Positions 42,180 to 52,534 of a stretch of DNA of 64,000 nt are shown one piece after another (position 1 is the stretch's first letter; each line of letters opens with the position of its first letter). A program made the position numbers and the translations under genes. Location: positions 20,817,115 through 20,881,114 of the forward strand of contig OX463865.1 of NCBI GenBank assembly GCA_949825065.1, read 5' to 3'. Under the pieces are notes generated by a model. That model searched no databases. It saw only the letters and a program-made list of their open reading frames with translations, and was not told the origin of the DNA. This DNA is from Odontocerum albicorne (Eukaryota; Arthropoda; Insecta; Trichoptera; Odontoceridae).

Positions 42180-42640
42180 CTGAAAGCGTGAAGGACAATG
42201 AATTGCGTGCATTGATAAGAAATACAATGAATTGCGTACATTTATAAGAAAGACAATGAATTGCGTGCATTGATAAAAAAAGACAATGAATTGCGTGCAT
42301 TGATAAGAAAACATGAAGCGACAATGTTTGACAGAATACGGAATTATGTGACAAGGGATGAATGTGAACTTAAGGCTGATGTGTTATGTATGATGAAATA
42401 GGGTATGCTTAGATGGTTTGGACATGTAGAACGAGTGAGTGAAGAAAAACTAACAAAATAAATATATAGTGCAAATGCAAATGAAAGGCGTGTGTGAGGA
42501 AGACCAAGGAAAGCATGGTTGGATCAAGCTAATGATATTGGAGAAACGTAGAAAATCAGAGAAATCGTAGAAGTTGTATGAGAATGTGTGTGGATATAGA
42601 AAACGGTCAGGAAAAGTGTGTGTATGTATGTACCTTCTAT
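42180..42640 (+). mobile_element. LINE-A with internal 31-bp expansion
   Basis: Four copies of ACAATGAATTGCGTGCATTG + ATAAGAAA at 42195-42310 expand the segment that occurs once in other copies. Downstream blocks (GGATGAATGTGAACTTAAGG, TTAGATGGTTTGGACATGTA, GGAAGACCAAGGAAAGCATG, GTATGAGAATGTGTGTGGAT) are well conserved. Confidence 0.8.
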
Positions 42641-42739
42641 AATATTCCTAATATTGATTAAAACATTTAAGGAAAATGTACGTAAAATAATAATTGGTAA
42701 AAAAATCCTTGCGATTGATAAGGTTTTACTGTACACATA

Positions 42740-42880
42740 TACAACTTGGTAGCTGGTATGGCTGCCAGACGTGATTTGTGCAATAGTGGGTTCAAGCCTC
42801 GAGTTAGAGCGCCGTTGAGGAGAGTTTGCTTTTTAAACGGCGCTGTATAAAATTATACTTTAAATTGAAATTAAATTGAA
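42740..42880 (+). repeat. SINE-3
   Basis: GGTAGCTGGTATGGCTGCC, TGGGTTCAAGCCTCGAGTTA, GAGCGCCG and AAACGGCGCTGTATAAAATT. A tRNA-like head with B box precedes a tail that is also the end of LINE-E (44040-44110). Confidence 0.65.
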
Positions 42881-43106
42881 GAGTAAGTTTGGTACAGTGC
42901 GGGCTGACCGTCTTAAGGCGGTCCTGTATCTTGTTAGTACTAACTATATTGACTTTTTGTAATTTTGAGGATTTTGATGTGTGTACTTACGTATGATACA
43001 CATGTGTTGTTTTATAGTATCTTTCGTTTCTGTTTTGATCCAATTGTTTGTTATTAATGACGTATTATATGTAATGGACATTGTATTGTATTATACTTTC
43101 GTTATA

Positions 43107-43283
43107 TACAGTATAACCTGGCGGGGTTACTGCCATGTAGCAATCTCTTCCAACCAACCAGAAAGATGCTAAAGTGAAAACCAGACTGGAATCCTTTTTT
43201 TTTAATAGGATTTCAGCGGGATTTGAACCGACAATCTCCGGGCTGGGAAACAGGCGTGTTAACAATTAGGTCACGGAGGTCGT
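43107..43283 (-). repeat. SINE-1, best copy
   Basis: Minus strand: CTCCGTGACCTAATTGTTAA (A-box region), CGCCTGTTTCCCAGCCCGG, GGTTCAAATCCCGC (B box), a body with CCAGTCTGGTTTTCAC and CATCTTTCTGGTTGGTTGG, and the end GAAGAGATTGCTACATGGCA, then CCCCGCCAGG and TATACTGTATA. This is tRNA-derived SINE structure with RNA polymerase III promoter boxes. Confidence 0.85.
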
Positions 43284-43439
43284 TTTTGTACCGTTTATAA
43301 ATTAATTAACAACGGAAAGAAAACCTTCAGAGATTATTCAAGTATGTCAGGCGAATCATGATTTATGGAACAGTCTAGAGCACATACAACAACAATTATC
43401 CTTTAGAACTAATGAATTCAAAACCCTCAGAGTTATTGC

Positions 43440-43635
43440 AGACATAGTGCCTTCCGTGGCTACTTGATAGGACTCATGTCTCCCAACACGGCGGTAGCGG
43501 ATTAATTTCCTGTAGACTTTGATTTTTAAAAAAGGATTCCAGTTAGGCTTTCAATAAATTAAGACTTCTTTAACATCTTTCATCAAATTACCCCGCCGGG
43601 TTGTACTGTATACAACTAAAGTGTAATACAATAAA
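43440..43635 (+). repeat. SINE-1
   Basis: TTCCGTGGCTACTTGATAGG, TCTCCCAACACGGCGG, a body with GATTCCAGTTAGG and the tail CCCCGCCGGGTTGTACTGTA. The B box is degraded. Confidence 0.75.
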
Positions 43636-44110
43636 GCAATACAATGCAGTTGGTAGGCTGATATTCGTAGTCATAAATATTGTCAAATTGGGCCGTTTCC
43701 AAAAAGTCTACACTGATTCAAGTGTCGTGAATAGATTGATTTCAAACTTTGTCTCTGTTTTCAAGTCCCTTAATAGTATATGTCCATTGTATATTTCGAA
43801 TCTTTGTCTAAGGGATGTTCCTTCGGAAAGTAATAGAGTTTTGAGGTTTATTTATTTTTCATCTAATAAATTGGTTTTCAAAATCAATCCAATAGGGCGC
43901 GGTATTATGACAGAGCTTTTGCCGTTGTTAGTTTTCTTGTGTGGAATGGTCTGCCTCTCAGTGTCAGAGATACGGGTGACGTGTGCAGCTGAAAGAAGTA
44001 AGACAATCCATTTTGGGAGGTGTCATCAAAATTCATGGGTGGTTCGAATCCCGAGTTAGAGCGCCCTTAATGAATTTGTTTTCTAAACAGCGCTATATAA
44101 ATTGGCCTTG
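43636..44110 (+). mobile_element. LINE-E 3' end with SINE-3-type tail
   Basis: Shares ATGCAGTTGGTAGGCTGAT, CATAAATATTGTCAA, TTTCAAACTTTGTCTCTG and GTGTGCAGCTGAAAGAAG with 12215-12630. The frame is broken. The 3' end continues into GGTTCGAATCCCGAGTTAGA, GCGCCC and CAGCGCTATATAAATTGG, which is the SINE-3 tail. This links SINE-3 to this LINE as its likely mobilising partner. Confidence 0.75.
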
Positions 44111-44304
44111 TATTATCATTCGTATAACGCTTCGAGATACTTTGAATCTCCCTTATCCGAGAAAAATGATAAGAAGAGAACATTGAAGAAGGTGTGATTG
44201 GCTAAAAAAAAAGCCAGACACCGATTAAACGCATGTTTTGAGGCTTTCCAATTCTTTGTATCAGTTATATAAGGTTTTTTCGAATTGTATGACGAAGTTA
44301 ATTA

Positions 44305-44365
44305 CAAACAAACACTGAAGATGAAAACTGCAATGTTTTCGAAACGTCGGCATCATAATCCAATC
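44305..44365 (+). ncRNA. Hammerhead-like PLE relic
   Basis: CTGAAGA (44315-44321), an extra T, stem II GAAAAC/GTTTTC with a 6-nt loop, then GAAACGTCGG. The CTGANGA and GAAA boxes are intact, but stem I does not close convincingly. The GAAACGTCGG end is typical of Penelope-like element termini, and the family differs from PLE-1 and PLE-2. Confidence 0.5.
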
Positions 44366-44384
44366 CTCACGGTACAATACTCCG

Positions 44385-44463
44385 ATAGAAGTCATACAAC
44401 CGATTAGACACATTCTTCGAGTAGTAAGACAGCCGTCTTATCAACTGAACCACGGAGGTCGTC
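44385..44463 (-). repeat. SINE-1 head fragment
   Basis: The minus strand reads ACCTCCGTGGTTCAGTTGAT, AAGACGGCTGTCTTAC: the start of a SINE-1 head without the remainder. Confidence 0.6.
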
Positions 44464-44469
44464 AGTGCT

Positions 44470-44905
44470 TAAATATAGGAGTGGATAGACACACAATATG
44501 TTCTCTCTGCCTATCTCGCAATGGAAACAATGTAATTTTTCTACAAGTATCGTCAAAAGTTTCTTCTCAGACAACCTCAACTCAGTTGAAAGCCTCAGGG
44601 ATCAGCCTCTACCGCTGACTGAGAAGTAATATTACTATTAAGCTGGAAGGGAGTGCTGCAAGGGGCGCGTCTTGCCCTCCTGTCGGGTGGAACTCGGGGT
44701 AGGTAATCCTACAAGCATTAGTTGCTTAGTCGGGAGCCAGCACACAGGATTAAGTGCCTTTGGTACAGAGCAGACGACGCCGACAAAGGAACCAGAAAGT
44801 CGGCCAAGATCAGAAGGTATTATCCAAGTTTTTGATTAGAAATGAATGTATGGAAATTATGGGCGAAAGCGAAGTGATTTTTCGTTTACCCTTCGATGCT
44901 TTTCT
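44470..44905. other. Unassigned, GC-richer
   Basis: 44640-44790 is GC-richer (GGAAGGGAGTGCTGCAAGGG; TCGGGAGCCAGCACACAGG). No coding frame, splice signal or repeat recognised. Confidence 0.35.
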
Positions 44906-44911
44906 TTGACT

Positions 44912-45092
44912 ACCTACGTTATCTAGTTGGTTAGACGCGTGCCTTCAAACATAGAAATTATGCGTTCAATTCCTGCCAGATTTTTTTTAAAGATTTTCTT
45001 TCTGGTTTTCACATAAGGCCTCTTAAACATCTTTCTGGCTGGTTGACAGAGATTACCACATGGCAAAAATGCCACTGTATACAATGAAAGTA
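44912..45092 (+). repeat. SINE-1
   Basis: CTACGTTATCTAGTTGGTTA, GACGCGTGCCTTCAAACA, GTTCAATTCCTGCC (B-box relic), body TTTCTGGTTTTCACATAAGG and tail GCTGGTTGACAGAGATTACC, CACTGTATACAATG. Confidence 0.75.
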
Positions 45093-45104
45093 TTTTACAT
45101 TATT

Positions 45105-45225
45105 CGCTCGGGCGCATCTATTGATGTTAGACGTGAATAGTGGGTACGAATCCCTAGTTATATTGCCCTTGAAAAGAGTCTCCCAACGGCTTTAAATATA
45201 ATTGTTCTTGAAATTGATTAAACAT
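45105..45225 (+). repeat. SINE-3, degraded
   Basis: GTTAGACGTGAATAGTGGGT, ACGAATCCCTAGTTATATTG, CCCTTGA and AACGGCTTTAAATATAATTG follow SINE-3 order. Confidence 0.6.
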
Positions 45226-45229
45226 TTGT

Positions 45230-46085
45230 AACGGTTTTTTTGTTTTGTGTCATTATTATTTGTTCGTATGGTATCCTACAACGCATTCGAATTATTGATT
45301 CAGACTATTAATTAGCGTGGCCAACAGAAAACATTGTCTTGCGTCCCATTTATAGTGCATTAACTTTACGTGTTGGCAATACAACCCCAAAACGAAGAGA
45401 TATTAACAATAGTACACGTCTATTTAAAAAAAAAATATCCACTTTGCACGGATTTCTCCTAATACTGGAGCTTTTCTGTTTGTTTTTTGGCACCGTCGAA
45501 ATCGAACCCGAAAACCCCGGGTGGAATACATAGGTCGTCACGGACACTTTTGAGATGAATGACTCTAAAATATATATATTGTAAAAAAATTTATTATTTC
45601 TTTTCGGGAATCGGTCCTGAAACCCACTGAGGTCGAGCATCTTACCAACTAGGCCACGGAATTCGTCGTTTTGGATCCGAAAGTTAAAATGAATTCGCTG
45701 AATTTATTTTTCGGTAGCCAGATTGATATCTTGGGAATCTTTTTTAAATACCATCCTCATGCGGTTCATTATGTTAATCCTGATGGCAGAAACGGAATCC
45801 CGAGGAGTCTCCTCCCGTCCTATTGAAAGGATGGCATCAAGTCCCAGAGGGAATTAGATCCAGAGGATAACGAGCCGGGAACATCAAAGGGAAATGTGAC
45901 CCTGGCTAATGGTACTCTTTCATCAACGTTTTCCTTTCGATTTTCCCCTCTTTCATACGGGATATGTTACGATAATTTGTTTTTCAAAAGTAAATGTAAA
46001 GAACGAAATTTGTCAATGGATATAAGTATTTTCTTTTTTGACGAAAATAAATATATGTAGACTTTTTTATACATCCAATAAATTT
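45230..46085. other. Mostly unassigned; one SINE-1 head
   Basis: 45600-45666 (minus) is a SINE-1 head fragment (TTCCGTGGCCTAGTTGGTAA, CCCACTGAGGTCG region). 45480-45540 has a weak B-box-like text (GAAATCGAACCCG). 45740-45950 is balanced in composition and unassigned. Confidence 0.45.
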
Positions 46086-46091
46086 AAAAAT

Positions 46092-46452
46092 AAAATTATG
46101 AACAACAGAGACACGGAAAGTAAACTTACTCAATCCGGAGTTTACAAATTACAATGTATGTTCATATTTTTATATTGGCAAGACGAAAAGAAATTTTGAA
46201 AAACGAGTTAAGGAACATTTAAGATGCCTGAACAACAATAATTTTTCAGAGCTCGCTAACCACCTAATTGAAAACAACCATTCGTTCGATATTAATCGTG
46301 GTTTGAGGATTCTACATATAAACCGAGGGGGATTGCATCTTAACAATTTGGAAATTCTCGAGATTAAAAAATCTATAAAATTAAGTCTAAATATCATCAA
46401 TAACCAAACCAATTTTCATAATATCCCTCTGCTTAATACGTTTCCTATTTAA
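46092..46452 (+). pseudogene. PLE-2 GIY-YIG endonuclease domain, frameshifted
   Basis: The first frame reads SKLTQSGVYKLQC, giving the G-V-Y of the GIY-YIG nuclease. A short deletion shifts to the next frame: CSYFYIGKTKRNFEKRVKEH, then LRCLNNNNFSELANHLIENN, NHSFDINRGLRILHINR, LHLNNLEILEIKKSIKLSLN and NTFPI-stop at 46450-46452. YIG, the catalytic-type Arg/Lys helix (FEKRVKEH) and the downstream Glu region (NLEILEI) are visible. In Penelope-like elements this domain follows the reverse transcriptase and nicks target DNA; the RT is absent here (5' truncation). It is clearly distinct from PLE-1. Confidence 0.88.
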
Positions 46453-46702
46453 AATCCCCCCCTGTCTTAAAGATTCACATTTACTTTCACATATTTTTTT
46501 CCCCGCCCCATTCACCATTGTATTACATCTCTCCCCACTTCATCCCCCCCTACCTCACCTCTTTAATATTAGGTTATTTAGACTTGTACAGAATATATTT
46601 TAGCAACTTAGTTTATATTCACCTGACGAAGAAGACGGTGGTCTTCGAAACTAGTTGTGAACCTAAATTAAACCTGTGGTGAACACAAAAATATAAAATA
46701 AG
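46453..46702 (+). mobile_element. PLE-2 3' untranslated end
   Basis: Follows the ORF directly with a C-rich segment (TTCACCATTG), GTACAGAATATATTTTAGCA, the hammerhead block and the terminus CTGTGGTGAACACAAAAATA. Collinear with 17995-18290. Confidence 0.87.
46608..46667 (+). ncRNA. Hammerhead ribozyme motif (PLE-2)
   Basis: Stem I strand TTCAC (46618-46622), CTGACGA (46623-46629), an extra A, perfect 6-bp stem II GAAGAC/GTCTTC with loop GGTG, GAAA (46647-46650), stem III A-C/G-T with a two-base loop, cleavage base T at 46656, then GTGAA pairing fully with TTCAC. It is the best-paired stem I plus stem II set in the window. A TTAG/CTAA pair can extend stem I. Its position, at the end of a recognisable PLE ORF, matches where Penelope-like elements carry hammerheads. 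Confidence 0.75.
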
Positions 46703-46709
46703 GATATAT

Positions 46710-46860
46710 GCAGATACAGGGAATTATTGAATCTAATGGCCGTAGCCACTACCTTCCTATCCTTACATATATTTATTTTTTAATTTCTTTAATCTGTCAA
46801 TAATAGTGGGTTTGAGTCTCGAGGAGCGCTGTATAAAATGTAATTTTATTATTTTTAAAG
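46710..46860 (+). repeat. SINE-3 related fragment
   Basis: ATATGCAGATACAGGGAATT, ATTGAATCTAATGGCCGTAG, CCACTACC and AATAGTGGGTTTGAGTCTCG, AGGAGCGCTGTATAAAATG; shared with 21190-21280 and 42800. Confidence 0.6.
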
Positions 46861-46864
46861 AATG

Positions 46865-47555
46865 AAACAAGATTCTCATAGAAGTTTCAACTGAGATAAA
46901 TATAATAAATAGTGGATGATGCATGATGGGAGGCTAATTTTGTGTGCGTTAATAGAAAGGCGTGGGGATCTGTCATCTGTTGCTACTTCCAAAGTATGAA
47001 TTTACCCATGGCTTTATCAGCCTTAGAAGACATCTACGCACCTGTTTGGTACATATATGATACACATTGTTAACAGGAAGAGATAAAACTGATTGACAAA
47101 CTTTTGTTTAATGTACTTGACAATCATGTACGCCAGGGACTCTCAACCTAATTGTGGTCGCGGGGGCATTCGGGATTTAGGAAAAAGCCGGATTTCTAAA
47201 AAAAAAAACAGGATTCAAGTATTATGTGTCAAATTTATTACATTACCAAATTATTGTGAATCGTTACGTTTCTCTGTCACTGACACAACACTGTTGCATA
47301 TTAAGCAAACACATTTCTCCTTAGTTTGGATAGTCTTTTTCCCAATCGTTGTTGAAATGATAGGTTCGTTGTCTTTTACTTAGATTGCTGAGATTTATGA
47401 GAAAAAATTAAACGCGGTGACGACACGTGATGTGGCGCAACACTGAATTTAAACTTAACCGGTTACGAGCAGATAAAATACATACGTAAACAAGTGCAGA
47501 AAAATCGTATAATATAAATGTTCATATACTAGTATTTACGATTTCAATAAGATTA
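46865..47555. other. No recognised feature
   Basis: A 96-codon plus-strand frame at 47093-47383 has no recognisable domain. GAATAGTGGATGATGCATGA near 46910 may be a LINE-A scrap. Confidence 0.35.
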
Positions 47556-47562
47556 AATTGTA

Positions 47563-47946
47563 ATTTATTTTTATCAAACACTGTTTATTCCACTTTTTTG
47601 TGACGGTATAACCGTACCGGTTTCAAGGCTTTCATCTCATCTTCAGGGGAGCACAAACAAGACTAAAACATCTGTTGAACAGCTGTATCCCAAAAATCTC
47701 TCCGCTCTTGGCGGAAATCGTCCCATGTCTCCCTCACCCCTCAGCCCCCAACCGTTGAAGCGTGTATATCGGTACCAGTTCGAACAGCATTTAGTCTTGT
47801 TTGTGCTCCCCTGAAGATGAAGTTAAAGCATTAAAACCGATAGGGTTATACAGTTACAAAAAAAAACTGGAATAAACAGTGTTTGATAAAAATAAATTAC
47901 AATGTCTTTAAACCTCCACAACGTTAATGCCTTAACTATAAACAAC
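47563..47946. mobile_element. PLE-1, opposed tail plus coding end
   Basis: A minus-strand PLE-1 tail (47563-47670; AAACACTGTTTATTCCAC, CCGGTTTCAAGG) is followed by a plus-strand piece that encodes HLLNSCIPKISPLLAEIVPC and LPHPSAPNR-stop, then a plus-strand tail. Inverted terminal sequence before a truncated body is the usual Penelope-like insertion form. The final tail has mutated boxes (TGAAGTTAAAGC, ACAGTTAC). Confidence 0.83.
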
Positions 47947-47949
47947 AAA

Positions 47950-48795
47950 TTAAATTGTGTTTTTTCGTTATTAAATATTCCGTAGCGGGCGGCCGCGAGC
48001 ACAAGGTTGACAAGCCCTGATGTGCGCCATCGTGAATTAGGATTATCTGCCGTGCTGTATTCACTAACTAAGCTGTTATTATAGCATTATTACTCGCATA
48101 CGGCCTGACCTTGTTGAATACATTTTCTGATATCGATATCTTTCATGTATCAGTGGATTAGATTGATAATTAAACTCCTTTATAAACTTTGTAGGTTTAA
48201 CTGAGTCACTTCACAGGGAGGCATCAGTATTATTGTTCCTGTTGGCATTATGCTATATTAAGACTTTTAATCGTTCATTATTTTTCTTGTTAATTAATGG
48301 GATTTAGTTAAACCTGGATCAAGTGTAAAATAGATAAGTGAAAAATAAACGTGTAATATATTTATACAGAGCATAGTTTTGTCTAACATACTATATGTAG
48401 AGAGATACTGAAAAAAATCGAGTCTTTGAATAGGTCCATTTTATAACAATCTTCACCTAACGAATCATTGGAAAAAAGTTTACAAACTTGAAAATAACCT
48501 CGAGGACTGTTTAGTCGGCAACTTTTGATTAAGGCGATTGTATGGAAAAGTGGCCAAGAAATCCTTAATTTTTTTCAACTCTTGCTCTACAAATTTGATT
48601 CAGTGTGCGATATTAACTTCTATAGCTATCTCAATCTTTCGTTATAGAATATAGACATTAGAAGCAATACTGAGAGATGCCAAGTTCAATTGCCACATCT
48701 ACTAAGTTGAGAGCAAGTTGAAGAATTCTGCTATCAAAGTGATATCTTCACAGATGTTTAAATAGATAGGAAACAAATTCAATAAGGCACTTAAA
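47950..48795. other. No recognised feature
   Basis: Short GC-rich patch at 47985-48010 (GTAGCGGGCGGCCGCGAGC); otherwise AT-rich spacer. Confidence 0.4.
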
Positions 48796-48799
48796 CATA

Positions 48800-48890
48800 T
48801 TTAATCGAACCGGACAGTATCAAAATCTGCTAAGGTGATGATAGTCCAGAACAGTATTTTAGTGCCAAATTAGACTTATGTGAGTGAAAG
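48800..48890 (+). mobile_element. LINE-A fragment
   Basis: CGAACCGGACAGTATCAAAA, TCTGCTAAGGTGATGATAGT and ATGTGAGTGAAAGTGGGTTT: the start of the usual LINE-A segment, then lost. Confidence 0.75.
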
Positions 48891-48894
48891 TGGG

Positions 48895-49320
48895 TTTGTA
48901 GGAGTGATATTACATTTGATATTTAAGGGTATTCACAATATCGTTGATAGCCTCGATTTCTTGGCTCGAATTGGTTTTCACACTCCTCTTAGAAACACAC
49001 GAGACCTTTTACAATTCAAATGTGCCAATAACATGTTATTGGCTACAGTGTCACTTTGTTATTCATCAACCGTACGAATATAATAATTGGGTAGTTCCAT
49101 ATCTGGTTGGGTGAGTATTTTCCATGTGCAGGAGGGTCCTTCTCTAGCATTTCATCAATCTAAGGTCTTGACTGGGGTCTGTTAATCTATTGGTTTTTAA
49201 TCTAAATGCGTAAATATTTTTTATTTGTATTTAATCCTACAATATTCCCTTGCGAGAGATTCTACGAGTATTTACTATTTTTTTATGCTGTGTTTTGTAA
49301 TCTTGTATTGTTGATTAGTT
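48895..49320. other. No recognised feature
   Basis: AT-rich spacer; octamer scar at 49263. Confidence 0.4.
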
Positions 49321-49325
49321 TTATT

Positions 49326-50181
49326 GTGCATTGGTAAGTTGGTGTATCATATTGTGCATTAGTATGTTGGTGCATCATATTTTGCATTGGTATGTTGGTG
49401 CATCATATTTTGCATTGGTGCATCATATTTTGCATTGGTATGTTGGTGCATCATATTTTGCATTGGTGCATCATATTTTGCATTGGTATGTTGGTGCATC
49501 ATATTTTGCATTGGTATGTTGGTGCATCATATTTTGCATTGGTATGTTGGTGCATCATATTTTGCATTTGTATGTTGGTGTATCATATTTTGCATTGGTA
49601 TGTTGGTGCATCATATTTTACATTGGTATGTTGGTGCATCATATTTTGCATTGGTATGTTGGTGTATCATATTTTGCATTGGTATGTTGGTGCATCATAT
49701 TTTACATTGGTATGTTGGTGCATCATATTTTGCATTAGTATGTTGGTGCATCATATTTTGCATTGGTATGTTGGTGCATCATATTTTGCATTGGTATATT
49801 GGTGCATCATGTTTTGCATTAGTATGTTGGTGCATCATATTTTGCATTGGTATGTTGGTGCATCATATTTTGCATTGGTATGTTTGTGCATCATATTTTG
49901 CATTGGTATATTGGTGCATCATATTTTGCATTGGTATGTTGGTGCATCATATTTTGCACTGGTGTGTTGGTGCATCATATTTTGCATTGGTATATTGGTG
50001 CATCATGTTTTGCATTAGTATGTTGGTGCATCATATTTTGCATTGGTATGTTTGTGCATCATATTTTGCATTGGTATGTTGGTGCATCATATTTTGCATT
50101 GGTATGTTGGTGCATCATATTTTGCACTGGTATGTTGGTGCATCATATTTTGCATTGGTATGTTGGTGCATCATATTTTGA
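49326..50181 (+). repeat. 28-bp minisatellite, ~30 copies
   Basis: Unit TATTTTGCATTGGTATGTTG + GTGCATCA with variants (GCATTAGTA, ATATTGG, TGTTTGTG, CACTGG). A few units near 49410-49480 lack ~11 bases. Variant blocks recur in groups (e.g. TATATTGGTGCATCATGTTT at 49794 and 49989), suggesting multi-unit duplication. Long plus-strand frames across it (up to 264 codons) are artefacts. Confidence 0.94.
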
Positions 50182-50184
50182 AAG

Positions 50185-50850
50185 ATATACGTATCATCAG
50201 TTGAAAGATTTATTTTGGAAGATATTGTAACGTTATCTATTTGATTTTAATATTTTACTGTGTTATTTAAAAGTCGCTTCGGTGTCGTTAATCGTGTTAT
50301 TAAATAAATAAATAAAAATGAAGCCATCTTTAGATTTTACAATACCCGTATGTACCAAAGCGGCGCTGTGCAAATAATGTATTTTGTTTACTTCCGACTA
50401 AGATAATCATATAATCCCCAGTGTTTACTTTTACAGTTTTAATTCGACATTTGTACTATTCGGTATTTTTCCTACTCAACGATGTTGTTATTTTCTGCAC
50501 GAGAGCACGTTATGAGAAATAAAATACAATATAAACAGACTCGGCCGAGTTTGAAAGCGTTCAGCTGGTATTATATTTTATTTGTTTATTTAGCGAACTG
50601 CGAGTAGTTTTCGAAGCATTATCCCCTCTGTCTGGATAAACACGGGGGAACGTTTTCGGAATATTCCGTTCGTCATTTGGTCGCGAGTCTCGACAATTTG
50701 AAAGTAAAATGGCACTGAGAACTCTTTTATGTTTAAATCGTAAAAAGAAAATTATTCCAAAAACTCTTTTACGAAAAGAAAATAAAACTTAGCGTTTCTC
50801 GTTTACCGCACACATCGACTGCTTATGTGATTATATATTAGAACAATAAT
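50185..50850. other. No recognised gene
   Basis: Contains GTGTTATTAAATAAATAAAT near 50297, a LINE-like tetranucleotide tail. 50540-50700 is balanced and unassigned. Confidence 0.4.
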
Positions 50851-50856
50851 AGTTTT

Positions 50857-50970
50857 GTGTCGGACGTATGCGTCACCTCAAATATATGATTTTATTTGTG
50901 TAATTGCTGTGTTAATATTGTCGAGTTGATTATTGTACCTATTGTAATGAAATGCTCCTTATGCGTGTGT
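50857..50970 (+). repeat. Dispersed repeat shared with 61985-62130
   Basis: TGTCGGACGTATGCGTCACC followed by AT-rich text and CTCCTTATGCGTGTGTGC; the second copy has the same start and GTTCTTTATGCACGGC. Probably a LINE 3' UTR. Confidence 0.55.
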
Positions 50971-51189
50971 GCTTATATCTCTTAATTATTCCACCATAAG
51001 AGAAAATACTACCTAGATAACAGAATCCCTTGCTCCAACAATTGCATTACAAAAATTTAAAGTTATTTAAGTTTTGATGATAAATATTAACAATCAGGGC
51101 ATAAATTTAATGTATAATTGTATTCGCAGAAACGAGGCTAAATGACGTTATCGTTATTAAAACGCCGGCCATAAAGTTGCCAAGTGTCG

Positions 51190-51535
51190 TTTGGACAAGT
51201 CCTCATTATTTGTTGAGCACAATGGGAACATTCGTGTAGCGGCTGTAGCACCCTTAATTGGGGCTCGGATACCATTAAAACTTGCACGGTGCGGGGGAGG
51301 AGGCAGAGCACCTAATGTTTCCCTTTTCCTGTCAACATTTCGTCTCCCTGAGCCCGTCCCGCCGGGGACACTGCTGAGGATCGAACTTCTCTCTGGTTAT
51401 GGGAGCATAATGGCAAGCTTATTAGCTTGAATCTTATCCCTTCGCCCTGTTGTAATTTTTGCGGTCATCTGCAGATCACATTTCATGGTACTGCGGTGAT
51501 AATCGAGACAATATTTTTCGAAGTGATTTCGACCT
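51190..51535 (+). repeat. Dispersed repeat shared with 16190-16400
   Basis: From ~51385 shares TCTCTCTGGTTATGGGAGC, CCTTCGCCCTGTTGTAATTT and ACTGCGGTGATAATCGAGAC with the 16-kb copy. The upstream part (51230-51380) is GC-rich and unassigned, with a 79-codon frame of no known family. Confidence 0.5.
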
Positions 51536-51544
51536 TATACATCG

Positions 51545-51940
51545 AGGTCCATGGCCGCGCGGTAACGCACTGGACTTCTGTGCGGAAGGTCGCTGGTTCG
51601 AACACCGCGCTGTGCTACTCCTCTCGAATGACACAGACATTCTTTTTCGTCTAGTATTCGGAGGTATAAGGATACCTATGACTTCGATCAAATCTATTAT
51701 TTAAAAAAAGGGGGAAAACATGCCGGTGTGCTACGATCGTCTCACTTCATATATGCCACCGGATCCAGTACAGCGGGGTGGCCGGTGAGTTTGCTGGTGT
51801 GATACAGCTCACTCACTTGAAGAGGAGAAGAAAAAATGAAAGAAACGAAAACTTCACGGCACAGCATCGCTTTCCAACTGAATCAACGTTGAAATGGCGA
51901 GGGGTTCCTCGATTACGAGGTCCAGCTACGACGATAACAT
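51545..51940 (+). repeat. SINE-2, full length
   Basis: The head CATGGCCGCGCGGTAACGCA, CTGGACTTCTGTGCGGAAGG, TCGCTGGTTCGAACACCGCG shows A- and B-box order of a tRNA gene. The body carries GGTATAAGGATACCTATGAC and the distal part TGGCCGGTGAGTTTGCTGG, CTTTCCAACTGAATCAACG, AAATGGCGAGGGG. It is the reference copy for 2895, 3057 and 7655. A scrap (GATACCTATGACTTCGGTTG) is near 57960. Confidence 0.85.
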
Positions 51941-51944
51941 CTGT

Positions 51945-52415
51945 TCATCTTCTGCTACTTCGATCTGGTGGTGGCGAGGGACAGTTTTTCTATAGTTGAA
52001 ATTCCTGGGAAAATACAAAACTTGCGCAAATAATAAACATAGAAACAACTGATCGAAGTTAAGCAAAGACTGAATAATTTATCAAATTTACGTAATTCGA
52101 ATATCGCTACATTTACACTTCACACGTCATTATTGCAGCAATAAAGATATTGCCTTCTTGTTCTGATAATTTAGCTGCCAACTAGGTAAGTCCTCAGGGG
52201 ATAAGAAGGAAATCCGCTCATGGATTGTCCTGGAAACTTGTTGAGAGTTGTGCTTGACCTGGATTCGTCTCAGTATGCTGGCTGGAGCCAAGCTCAGAAA
52301 GTTTCGAGGGTTCTTCGTTTGGGTGCTCAGATGTGACTCGCTTAGTTAAGCTCATTCTATGTGTTTTAAGGGTTTGTGGTTTAACAAAGAGAGGCTGACG
52401 GATACCGTGTGGTTT
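51945..52415. other. No recognised feature
   Basis: AACTAG|GTAAGTCC at 52190 is a good donor sequence but lacks a convincing exon upstream. Confidence 0.4.
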
Positions 52416-52419
52416 TTAC

Positions 52420-52530
52420 TTTTATCATCACCATCACGCCATTTCCTTTTAGGGTAGACAGAGATTATAGATTTTAACTTCATTAAATCCTGATACACAT
52501 CTTTTGCTTCTGCCACATCTATAAACCTCG
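52420..52530 (-). mobile_element. LINE-A 3' end fragment
   Basis: The minus strand encodes KTRFIDVAEAKDVYQDLMKL and KSIISVYPKRKW, equivalent to the D-V-E-E-A-K ... SAYP end of the family. Confidence 0.72.
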
Positions 52531-52534
52531 TTTT

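Noticed and set aside
43107..43283. tRNA gene from A and B boxes
   Set aside because: No acceptor-stem closure or anticodon arm; the copies are SINE heads with long non-tRNA bodies. Same for 51545, 61165 and 1-95.
49331..50230. Four overlapping frames up to 264 codons with Cys/His-rich text
   Set aside because: The 28-bp array shifts frame each unit; the apparent Cys/His pattern is the repeat itself.
52185..52195. AACTAG|GTAAGT as a third recursive site
   Set aside because: No polypyrimidine tract directly upstream; it is only a donor-like match.
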